Source of the DNA: Chryseobacterium gambrini
GTDB lineage: Bacteria > Bacteroidota > Bacteroidia > Flavobacteriales > Weeksellaceae
Assembly: GCF_900156825.1 (NCBI RefSeq)
Contig: NZ_FTOV01000002.1
Location: 515,403 to 579,402, forward strand
Direction of reading: 5' to 3'
Length of the DNA: 64,000 bases
Part shown: positions 56,760 to 64,000 of the stretch, piece by piece
Layout of the letters: every line of letters starts with the position of its first letter
Position numbering within the stretch: position 1 is the stretch's first letter
Position numbers and translations under genes: made by a program
Notes under the pieces: model-generated
Database searches by the model: none
Told to the model about the DNA's origin: nothing
The model's input: only the letters and a program-made list of their open reading frames with translations

Positions 56760-57844
56760 CTTATCAATCATAATTAAAGACCACCCCGTCAAAAATTCAT
56801 TCGAATTTTCGCCACCCCTCCGGAGGAGGGGAATTGTACTGTTTTCTTTCAATATCCTCTTTATTATATAAATAAGGAATACAAATATACAGCTCATTAG
56901 CTGAGTGAAGCGCCCTTGCGAACGGAAAATATCCACAATACTTTCAAAAAGACATTGCGACCATTGCGTTAAAAAGAATATTAATTTCACTTTCTAAATT
57001 TAATGTGTAAACCGTATTTTATCATTCATCATTTATCAATCATAATAAAAAAACACCCGTCAAAAATTCATTTGAATTTTCGCCACCCCTCCGAAGAAGG
57101 GGAATTGTACTGTTTTCTTTCAATATCCTCTTTGTTATATAAATAAGGAATACAAATATACAGCTCATTAGCTGAGTGAAGCGCCCTTGCGAACGGAAAA
57201 TATCCACAATACTTTTAAAAAAACATTGCGACCATTGCGTTAAAAAGAATATCAATTTCACTTTCTAAATTTAATTCGTAAACCGTATTTTATCACTCAT
57301 CACTTATCACTCATATTAAAAGACCACCCCGTCAAAAATTCATTCGAATTTTCGCCACCCCTCCGGAGGAAGGGAATTGTACTGTTTTCTTTCAATATCC
57401 TTTTTGTTATATAAATAAGGAATACAAATATACAGCTCATTAGCTGAGTGAAGCGCCCTTGCGAACGGAAATATTCACAATACCTTCAAAAAAGACATTG
57501 CGACCATTGCGTTAAAAAGAATATCAATTTCACTTTCTAAATTTAATGCGTAAACTGTATTTTATCAATCATCATTTATCTCTCATCATTTATCTCTCAT
57601 CATTTATCAATCATATTAAAAGACCACCCCGTCAAAAATTCATCCGAATTTTCGCCACCCCTCCGAAGAAGGGGAATTGTACTGTTTTTCTTTCAATATC
57701 CTCTTTGTTATATAAATAAGGAATACAAATATACAGCTCATTAGCTGAGTGAAGCGCCCTTGCGAACGGAAAATATCCACAATACCTTCAAAAAAATATT
57801 GCGATCATTGCGTTAAAAAAACATTACGTCACTTTCTAAAACCA
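56760..57844. repeat. Tandem array of four ~270-300-bp units
   Basis: The anchor CGTCAAAAATTCAT occurs at 56787, 57058, 57330 and 57630. Each unit carries TTTTCGCCACCCCTCC and GGGGAATTGTACTG (the first folds as CCCCTCC-GGA-GGAGGGG, 56815-56831), a CATTAGCTGAGTGAAG box, and CATTGCGACCATTGCG near the end. Units 3 and 4 are separated by extra CATTTATCTCTCAT copies (57571-57612). Minus-strand ORFs inside copies 1-2 are repeat-coded and not genes. Confidence 0.88.
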
Positions 57845-58243
57845 TTAATGCGTAAACTCATTCCCGCAATAATAACAGACAAATTTATGGCTCGTTAAAA
57901 TCGAAATTCCGAAAAAACTTGTGGCACTGTCGTCCCTGTAAATATGGTTAGAACCACATTTCGGACAAACGAAATCAAATTCAGGATCTGCAATGGTGTG
58001 TTCTACTTCCAGAGAAAATTCTTCGTTTTCCTTGTAATCTTTCAATGCCTGATTTGCTTTTTCAAGATCCTCTTCAAAAACCTGAAGCTGAATTCCGCCA
58101 ACCGCCTGAGAAAGCAGCCAGTCCGACTGAATCAACTGTTCATTGGCGATAAAGCTATTGATGCCGCTTTCAGCCAGAATCTGTTTATCCCGGTTCGCCT
58201 GAAGCGCCGTTTCGTAAAATTTGAATTTAACCAGTTCACTCAT
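57845..58243 (-). CDS. DUF2007 domain and zinc-ribbon protein
   Basis: 132 aa. The N-terminal ~70 residues match DUF2007 (ETALQANRDKQILAESGINS, GGIQLQVFEEDLEKA); the C-terminus has a zinc ribbon, CPKCGSNHIYRDD and CYYCGNEFTH. No signal peptide. DUF2007 has been called putative signal-transducing, but its role is unknown. It starts at the far end of the tandem array. Confidence 0.83.
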   Translation of the reverse strand: MSELVKFKFYETALQANRDKQILAESGINSFIANEQLIQSDWLLSQAVGGIQLQVFEEDLEKANQALKDYKENEEFSLEVEHTIADPEFDFVCPKCGSNHIYRDDSATSFFGISILTSHKFVCYYCGNEFTH

Positions 58244-58388
58244 CGTCTTTTTACTTTTTTCATGTTTTTTATAAATATAGTTATTTTTATTTTTTTAAGT
58301 GAATGAACTTACGTAATGTAAGCGCAACAGATTCAAATTTATTTTCTTATAAAATTTTAAACAAATCATTGTAAACCCAACCACCACC

Positions 58389-58414
58389 GTGGGCTGAGCG
58401 GAGTCGAAGCTCAC
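58389..58414. repeat. REP-like palindrome, copy 1
   Basis: GTGGGCTGAGCGGAGTCGAAGC then TCAC; first of two copies ~77 bp apart. Confidence 0.75.
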
Positions 58415-58465
58415 ATCATTGCCATCCCATTTTAAACAGATCATTATAACACAAATCCGCCATGG

Positions 58466-58489
58466 GTGCTGAGCGAAGCCGAAGCGCAC
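58466..58489. repeat. REP-like palindrome, copy 2
   Basis: GTGCTGAGCGAAGCCGAAGC with flanking GCAC; preceded by an AAACAGATCATTATAA block as in the other copies. Confidence 0.75.
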
Positions 58490-58624
58490 ATCATCGTAAA
58501 TAATTATTCCTAAAGTTGTTTAAACCCGCCAAGGACGCAATATTTTTTAACATGCTCTATCTGTTTAAGGCGCAAAGATTTTATCTCCGATAAAATTTTA
58601 ATGAAGATATTTCTAAGGTAACCA

Positions 58625-58648
58625 TACGCTTCTGCTCCGCTTTGCGTA
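58625..58648. repeat. REP-like palindrome, copy 3 (inverted, degenerate)
   Basis: TACGCTTCTGCTCCGC then TTTGCGTA; opposite orientation to copies 1-2. Confidence 0.6.
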
Positions 58649-58779
58649 CTGCTGGGTTGATTTGTTTGAATGACTGAATTTATGAAATCTGTTTTTTGCT
58701 TGTTTTTGAAGGATGTTTTTTGATGAACGGGTTAAAATTACCACAGAAATGTCCATTTTCCACCACCATAAAAAATTCT

Positions 58780-58819
58780 GACCGGTTTTGACTGCTTTTG
58801 ACCGGTTTTGACCGGTTTG
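58780..58819. repeat. 10-bp tandem repeat, four units
   Basis: GACCGGTTTT, GACTGCTTTT, GACCGGTTTT, GACCGGTTTG in exact 10-bp register. Confidence 0.85.
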
Positions 58820-58831
58820 AAAACCCATTTC

Positions 58832-58923
58832 TTCGGATCATGTTCGGGTCTTCTTCGGATCGGCTTCGGAAAAATGGGATTTTTTCCGAAGGATGACCGA
58901 ACAACAGCCGAAGGATTCCCGAA
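58832..58923. repeat. Symmetric dyad of TTCGG boxes every 11 bp
   Basis: TTCGG at 58832, 58843, 58854 and 58865; CCGAA at 58886, 58897, 58908 and 58919. Spacing is exactly 11 in both arms and the whole set is symmetric about 58877.5. The six-base gaps are not complementary, so only the boxes are kept. Confidence 0.9.
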
Positions 58924-58952
58924 GAATTTTATGAAAGTATTTCTGCTTCATT

Positions 58953-58978
58953 GTACGCTTCGGCTCCGCTCAGCGTAC
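58953..58978. repeat. REP-like palindrome, copy 4 (inverted)
   Basis: GTACGCTTCGGCTCCGCTCA with GCGTAC; near-perfect reverse of copies 5-6. Confidence 0.75.
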
Positions 58979-59026
58979 TTTAGTGCGATTCCATTTAAAC
59001 AAATTATTGTAAACCAAACATTCACC

Positions 59027-59127
59027 GTGCGCTGAGCGGAGCCGAAGCGCACATCAATAAGACTCCATTTTAAACAAATCATTGTAAGCCAAACCATCAC
59101 CGTGCGCTGAGCGGAGCCGAAGCGTAC
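59027..59127. repeat. REP-like palindromes, copies 5 and 6
   Basis: GTGCGCTGAGCGGAGCCGAA at 59027 and 59102 (75 bp apart), each preceded by a CATTTTAAACAAATCATTGT-like block. Confidence 0.8.
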
Positions 59128-59474
59128 ATTAAAACACACCCATAAAAGATATTTTTCATCATGATTTCCAACCTGTTTGAAAAAAAATGCATCCTTTAAA
59201 ATAAAGCGACATGTTTTGTCGTTAATGAAATGTAATTTTGCAGAAAAGTAAAAAAGACAGGAGTTTATTTTTATTATTCTGAACAAAAAATTAATAAAAA
59301 CAAGCTGCTAAAAGCTCATAAAAAGACTAAAAAAACCATGATTAAAACAAATAAATTTCGGACAGATTCTGTCAAATTCAGTATCAATTCTTTAAGAATG
59401 CGGATTTCCAGATTTTTCTAAGCATTCCCTTTCTTAATTTTCACCTTATAATAACTTTTAAAATTACACGACAC

Positions 59475-61094
59475 ATGAAAAAACTCGGCATGAGTATGCT
59501 CACCTTGTGCAGCATTCTGGGTGTTTCCGCCCAAGAAGTGGTGTGGCAGAAAGACATCCGGTCTTCAACGCAGGATTTCCTTTCGCAGGTCACTACCACC
59601 ATCGATCAACAGTATTTAATTACCGGAAGCAGCATCCGTCCTGACAACAATCAACCAGCATCTGACAACAAAAAGCAGAACAACGGTTACGATTTCCATC
59701 TTGTTAAGCTGAACCAGCAGGGCGAAGAGGTCTGGGAAAAATATTTCTCAGGGAAAAACCATGATTTTTTGTCGGCAACAGTTAATACGCAGGAAGGAGG
59801 GTTCCTTCTGGCGGGTTCCAGCTATTCAGGAAAAGGACTGGATAAAAAGGACGATTCCAAAGGCGGCAGTGATTTCTGGCTGATCAGAATCAACGAATTC
59901 GGCGATGAATTATGGCAGAAAACCATAGGCAGTGCTGCAGATGAAGAAACAAGGGCGGTGATCCAAACAACAGATTTTGGATTTTTTGTTGCGGGTAATG
60001 TGCAGAACTCACCGAAAGGCTACGGCTCCAAAGATGTTTTGGTGGTACGACTGGATAAAAACGGGAAGGAACTATCCCAATTGATTTTAGGCGGAAAAGG
60101 TCTGGATGAAGTGGAAAAGATGATTCCCACCAAAGATGGTGGAGCTTTGTTAGGGATCTACTCAAGAAGCGCAGCTTTGGCAGGAAGCGGGAAGACGGAG
60201 GCTGGAAGTAGTAAAACCATCAACTATCAACCAAAAACAAGCAATAATTTTGGTGAAGGCGATTACTGGATCGTTAAGCTTTCGAAAGACGGAAAAGTGG
60301 AATGGGAAAAGAACTTCGGAGGAAAAGGCGACGATCATGTAAGAACACTGACGCTGACTTCAACCGGCTACCTGATCGGTGGGGAGTCTAGATCGGAAAG
60401 ATCGGGAAATAAATCAGTCGGTATTGAAGAAGGTACAGACCTCTGGTTAATCTCCATTGATGAAAGAGGCGAAGAAATCTGGCAGAAGTCCTACAGCTTT
60501 AAAAACAGGGATGTTCTGATGGGGATGAGTGTCATTGCCGGGAAGCAGGAAGACGGAGGCGGGAAGTCTAAGGGAATTCTCTTAGGCGGTTACACACAGG
60601 CAGAAGGCAGGATTGAAAATGATGATGAGACTTTCTGGATGCTGTATCTCGACCAGAACGGAAACGAGCAGTGGAGAAAGCACGTAAAAGGAGAATCCCG
60701 AAAAAAAGAGGAACGGTTATCTGATATTAAGCTGAACCGTGACGGATCAATCATACTCGCAGGAACCAGCGCAGAGGAACTGGGTAAAGAAAACTGGAAG
60801 ATCGTGAAGCTTGGGGATAAACAGGTTGACCAACTGATCGAAAAGCAGGATATTAAGATCTATCCGAACCCGGTAACGGATTATGTATATGTGGAACTTG
60901 GGTTTGAGGACTTAAGAGAAGGCGCGTTTGAGGCTGAAATTGCGGTGTATGATATGGGCGGAAGAAAGCTTGAAACGGTAAAAACAAAAAACAAGATCAC
61001 CAAAATCAATACCCAGCCTTTGATTCAGGGGGCGTATCTGGTGGTGGTGAAAACCAATGACAAAACGGCGAATGCCAAATTGATTAAAAAGTAA
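59475..61094 (+). CDS. T9SS-sorted secreted protein with repeat-type beta-propeller-like body
   Basis: 539 aa: signal peptide (MKKLGMSMLTLCSILGVSAQ), then repeated segments of the form G-x-DFWL(I/V)-x-L/I-x2-GEE(V/I)W-(E/Q)K (e.g. YDFHLVKLNQQGEEVWEK, SDFWLIRINEFGDELWQK, TDLWLISIDERGEEIWQK), which suggest a propeller or similar repeat fold. The C-terminus is a type A sorting domain (IKIYPNPVTDYVYVEL). It should be exported to the surface by type IX secretion. Six bp before an Rhs-like secreted protein, so one unit. Confidence 0.88.
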   Translation: MKKLGMSMLTLCSILGVSAQEVVWQKDIRSSTQDFLSQVTTTIDQQYLITGSSIRPDNNQPASDNKKQNNGYDFHLVKLNQQGEEVWEKYFSGKNHDFLSATVNTQEGGFLLAGSSYSGKGLDKKDDSKGGSDFWLIRINEFGDELWQKTIGSAADEETRAVIQTTDFGFFVAGNVQNSPKGYGSKDVLVVRLDKNGKELSQLILGGKGLDEVEKMIPTKDGGALLGIYSRSAALAGSGKTEAGSSKTINYQPKTSNNFGEGDYWIVKLSKDGKVEWEKNFGGKGDDHVRTLTLTSTGYLIGGESRSERSGNKSVGIEEGTDLWLISIDERGEEIWQKSYSFKNRDVLMGMSVIAGKQEDGGGKSKGILLGGYTQAEGRIENDDETFWMLYLDQNGNEQWRKHVKGESRKKEERLSDIKLNRDGSIILAGTSAEELGKENWKIVKLGDKQVDQLIEKQDIKIYPNPVTDYVYVELGFEDLREGAFEAEIAVYDMGGRKLETVKTKNKITKINTQPLIQGAYLVVVKTNDKTANAKLIKK

Positions 61095-61100
61095 CACAAG

Positions 61101-64000
61101 ATGAAAATTAAAAGAAACAGTATACTTAGCGCATTGCCGTTAAGTGTTTTAATGTTGATAAGCTTCAATGCTTATAGCCAGAATCAACAGATAAAGGATA
61201 AAAAATTTGATTTTATCCCTAAATCTCCTGACGTAGCTTCATTAGGAAAATATATTGATAAACCTATTTCGTTATCTTCAGGCTCAGCGAATGTAAATAT
61301 TCCTCTTTATTCACTGAATATTAATGACAATATTTCCATTCCTATAAACCTTATCTATAATTCACAAGGCGTGAAAGTAAGCGAAACGGTAAGCTCAGTA
61401 GGGCTTGGCTGGGATTTATCATGCCTGAGTTTTGTAACAAGGAATATCCGCGGAAAAGAAGATAATTATATTGATCCCGATTTTTACAATCAAAACAATA
61501 CACTGGCTAAACAAAATCTGGCATCAAATGCAACCAGCACATATCCTAACGCATGGCTGGATCAGAACAGTAATGCAGTTGACACAGAACCTGATGAATT
61601 CAGCGTATCGTTATTTAATCAAAGTTTCAAGTTTTACTATGATTTTAAAACTCAGAAATTCATTCAGACTCCGCAAAGTGACATTAAAATCATTCCTAAT
61701 ATTTCTACAAACGGGAATATCATTGATATGAAAATCGTGGATACTTCAGGAAATACTTACTATTTTGGGAGATCCTATGATGAAGACAATAATGTCGCAG
61801 TAGTTGACGAGCTTGGATCCATAAACATAAATACAGAAAGTGCCTATACATCTGGAGTGCAGCCAAAAATTAACACATGGCATCTTGTGAAGATAGAAAC
61901 TTCTGATAAAAAAACAGTGAAATTTTTTTATGATGAAAATTATGTTCCCGTAACGGATATGAATAAACAGAATATTCAGCTTGCCGGACAATACAAGTAT
62001 ATGTTTAATACACTGGACTTTGCAAATGGTACTTATAATAATGTTCAATGGGTTAACGGAAATCCTGTTGTTGTTGGAAATCTTTACCCTGTTTCTTATG
62101 GAATATATTCACAAAATAAGGAAGGGATAGATTATAATATCTATTCCATACCAAATACTCAGGACAAAATACTAAAAAAAATAGTCTATGATAAAACCCA
62201 GATAGAATTTGAAAAATCTGCTATGATCAGAAAAGATCAGAATAATTATTCTTATGAAAAGATAAATGTAAAATATGATGGCAGAACTGTAAAAAGTTTT
62301 TCATTAAATCACACCTATTTTAATGATGAATATGGCTTTATATCATCCGATCATTCAAGAAGTCATAATTATATTTTTAGTGATTATTTTGATAAGTCAC
62401 ACTACCGATTAAAGTTAAATTCTGTATCGGAATACGGAATCAATAATTCTTTTACCGGAAACTATTCTTTTGATTATTATGCGGGGCAGCTTCCAAGCAA
62501 ACTGAGTTTTGCCCAAGATTTTTTTGGATATTATAATGGAAAGACTACTAACACAGAACTCATTCCCAATGTTTATTTTAAGTTGGAAAATGTTTACAAA
62601 AAAGCAGGAACAGCCGAAAGGAATGTAGATCTTGAATTTTCAAAAATAGGAGCTTTAAAAAGTATTACCTATCCGACTAAAGGTAAAACAGAATTTGAAT
62701 ATGAGAATCATTCCTTTGCAGGTATAAGTGATATTACAGAAACTCCGATGAATCTTGATTTGTTTTCTATACAAACATATAATATTGAATTTGCAGCAGA
62801 GCAATCTGTAGATCCGAATACAGGTAATATCTTACCATTAAATACTGTTTATGAAAAAGAAATTGAATTCAATAAAGATGTAACATCAGATATTTCTGCT
62901 GATATTCAAAAAGTACTACAAAACCCTGAAAATTCCAATTCATGGATGAATTCATTTTATATCAGAGTTTATAAAGTTGATTCCAACGGAAACAGAACAT
63001 ATTTGTTTCCAATATCATCTACACCAAGTAATTTTCAACATTTATTCACACAAGGAAAATACTTATTTGAAGCAACAAGAATGACACATACCGTCGATGA
63101 AGGAGGGTTACAGGAGGAACAGGGGTCATTTTCCATAACAATATCATATCAGGATCAAGCACCTTTCCAGATCGATAATTCCCCAACTTCTCATATTGCC
63201 GGAGGGCTTAGGATAAAATCAATCACTCAAAAAGATACCAATGACACTACGCTTTTAAAAACCGAATATAAATATGAAGATATTATAAACGGACAAAAAT
63301 ACTCTTCAGGAATTTTATATGGTTATCCGCTATTAATGTCAGAAGATTACTATTTTGGAGTGAATAAATTTTATGGATTGATTGATTTCCCTTTAAAAGG
63401 TGGTTCTTCACACAGTATATTATATGCTAAGGTGACTGAAGAATCTGTAGACAATAACCAAAACATAATCAGAAAAATTTATCATTTTGACAACAACTTT
63501 ATTCCGCCTATTAATGAGACCAATTCTGATGTTCGATTAAAAACACCCAATTTTGGATGGAGAATAGGAAATCTCAAGGAAATTGAATACTACAAATCAG
63601 GAGGCAACAATAGTTTTTCTTTAATAAAAAAAGACAGTATCATTTACAATCAAAAGGGAACATTTACTAGTGATGAATTAGGAGTAAGTATTGAACCGCG
63701 TGATGTTATTTCTTACACTTCGTTATTTGATGTTACCAAGTATAAATATGAATATTATCCTCTGTACACGGATTTTAATTACGAAGCTACCAAGATCACA
63801 AAAGAATATATTGATAATGCTGTGGTGAGTACCACTACAACAAATAACTTTAATAATATCAATTCATATGAGTTGACGGTGTCGAAAACTCAATTTCCTG
63901 ACGGAAGCATCACAGAGACAAATTACCAGTACGCCCACGAAAAAAACAACCAGTTATTGATCAGTAAAAACATGATCGGCATTCCATTGGAAACCACCGT
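61101..64000 (+). CDS. Rhs-like secreted protein, 3' end outside the window
   Basis: Frame open from ATG 61101 to the window edge (over 960 codons seen). Signal peptide (MKIKRNSILSALPLSVLMLI, ending SFNAYSQ), then LSSGSANVNIPLYSL, LIYNSQGVKVSETVSSVGLG and many Tyr/Asp-rich beta segments as in flavobacterial Rhs/YD-repeat surface proteins; the edge reads LISKNMIGIPLETT, typical of the start of the YD-repeat region. A toxin or polymorphic C-terminus may lie beyond the window. Probably exported by type IX with its neighbour at 59475. Confidence 0.85.
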   Translation, partial: MKIKRNSILSALPLSVLMLISFNAYSQNQQIKDKKFDFIPKSPDVASLGKYIDKPISLSSGSANVNIPLYSLNINDNISIPINLIYNSQGVKVSETVSSVGLGWDLSCLSFVTRNIRGKEDNYIDPDFYNQNNTLAKQNLASNATSTYPNAWLDQNSNAVDTEPDEFSVSLFNQSFKFYYDFKTQKFIQTPQSDIKIIPNISTNGNIIDMKIVDTSGNTYYFGRSYDEDNNVAVVDELGSININTESAYTSGVQPKINTWHLVKIETSDKKTVKFFYDENYVPVTDMNKQNIQLAGQYKYMFNTLDFANGTYNNVQWVNGNPVVVGNLYPVSYGIYSQNKEGIDYNIYSIPNTQDKILKKIVYDKTQIEFEKSAMIRKDQNNYSYEKINVKYDGRTVKSFSLNHTYFNDEYGFISSDHSRSHNYIFSDYFDKSHYRLKLNSVSEYGINNSFTGNYSFDYYAGQLPSKLSFAQDFFGYYNGKTTNTELIPNVYFKLENVYKKAGTAERNVDLEFSKIGALKSITYPTKGKTEFEYENHSFAGISDITETPMNLDLFSIQTYNIEFAAEQSVDPNTGNILPLNTVYEKEIEFNKDVTSDISADIQKVLQNPENSNSWMNSFYIRVYKVDSNGNRTYLFPISSTPSNFQHLFTQGKYLFEATRMTHTVDEGGLQEEQGSFSITISYQDQAPFQIDNSPTSHIAGGLRIKSITQKDTNDTTLLKTEYKYEDIINGQKYSSGILYGYPLLMSEDYYFGVNKFYGLIDFPLKGGSSHSILYAKVTEESVDNNQNIIRKIYHFDNNFIPPINETNSDVRLKTPNFGWRIGNLKEIEYYKSGGNNSFSLIKKDSIIYNQKGTFTSDELGVSIEPRDVISYTSLFDVTKYKYEYYPLYTDFNYEATKITKEYIDNAVVSTTTTNNFNNINSYELTVSKTQFPDGSITETNYQYAHEKNNQLLISKNMIGIPLETT

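Larger units (their letters stand above)
58244..59474. other. 1.2-kb repeat-rich gap without genes
   Basis: Between the DUF2007 gene and the T9SS protein. It holds six REP-like palindromes, a 10-bp tandem repeat and a regular TTCGG/CCGAA dyad, each entered separately. 59130-59474 is ordinary AT-rich sequence with no feature seen. ORFs here are repeat-coded and rejected. Confidence 0.7.

Noticed and set aside
56757..57261. Two similar minus-strand ORFs of 73-77 codons in the tandem units
   Set aside because: They are translations of the repeat itself, broken in the other copies, without a supported start.
58613..59286. Several short ORFs on both strands
   Set aside because: Encoded by REP-like palindromes and other repeats; composition unlike proteins.

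Overview
The window is a 64 kb piece of a Flavobacteriia chromosome (Bacteroidota, Weeksellaceae type, most like Chryseobacterium). The evidence is the AT-rich sequence, Bacteroidetes-type promoters (TTG/TTTG plus TAnnTTTG) instead of sigma70 boxes, type IX secretion sorting tails, TonB-linked outer-membrane barrels, and flavobacterial families (DUF6427, DUF6341, DUF3109, MbnP, YHYH). No tool was run; family calls come from motifs and memory.

Layout. 1-5.8 kb: 3' part of a GH13 alpha-amylase lipoprotein, a DCC oxidoreductase with a haem-binding protein, katG, and a surface protein. 5.8-15.7 kb: an AT-richer accessory locus. It holds a TPR/AraC regulator, then (opposite strand) a lipoprotein, an outer-membrane barrel, a 51-codon peptide with a double-glycine leader that no long-ORF search would list, two tandem JmjC/cupin-type oxygenase paralogues, a small secreted protein, and a C39-peptidase ABC exporter. 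It reads as a ribosomal-peptide (RiPP) pathway and is the most interesting part of the window. It ends next to a tRNA-Gln gene.

16-24 kb: der, upp, then an ECF-sigma operon leading into an MbnP/di-haem peroxidase (MbnH-like) pair, a YHYH secreted protein and a second di-haem peroxidase lipoprotein. 24-30 kb: comF, then a RamB/ScfR-like regulator divergent from malate synthase and isocitrate lyase (glyoxylate shunt), with two GCGA-N4-TCGC dyads between them. 30-44 kb: mostly housekeeping and conserved genes (thioesterase, TlpA-like, QueD/PTPS, LpxH-like, LuxE-like, aquaporin, M15-like, a NarL-type two-component system, a DUF2235/Tle1-like protein, TetR, ABC-F). A 4 x 135 bp tandem array lies at 33.1-33.6 kb. 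44-56 kb: a ZnuD-like TonB receptor locus, trigger factor, an M16 protease, and conserved flavobacterial genes.

56.4-59.3 kb is a repeat-rich zone: four ~270-300 bp tandem units, six REP-like palindromes, a 10-bp tandem repeat, and an exactly symmetric dyad of TTCGG boxes every 11 bp. The window ends with a T9SS-sorted protein and the first ~2.9 kb of an Rhs-like secreted protein that continues past the edge.
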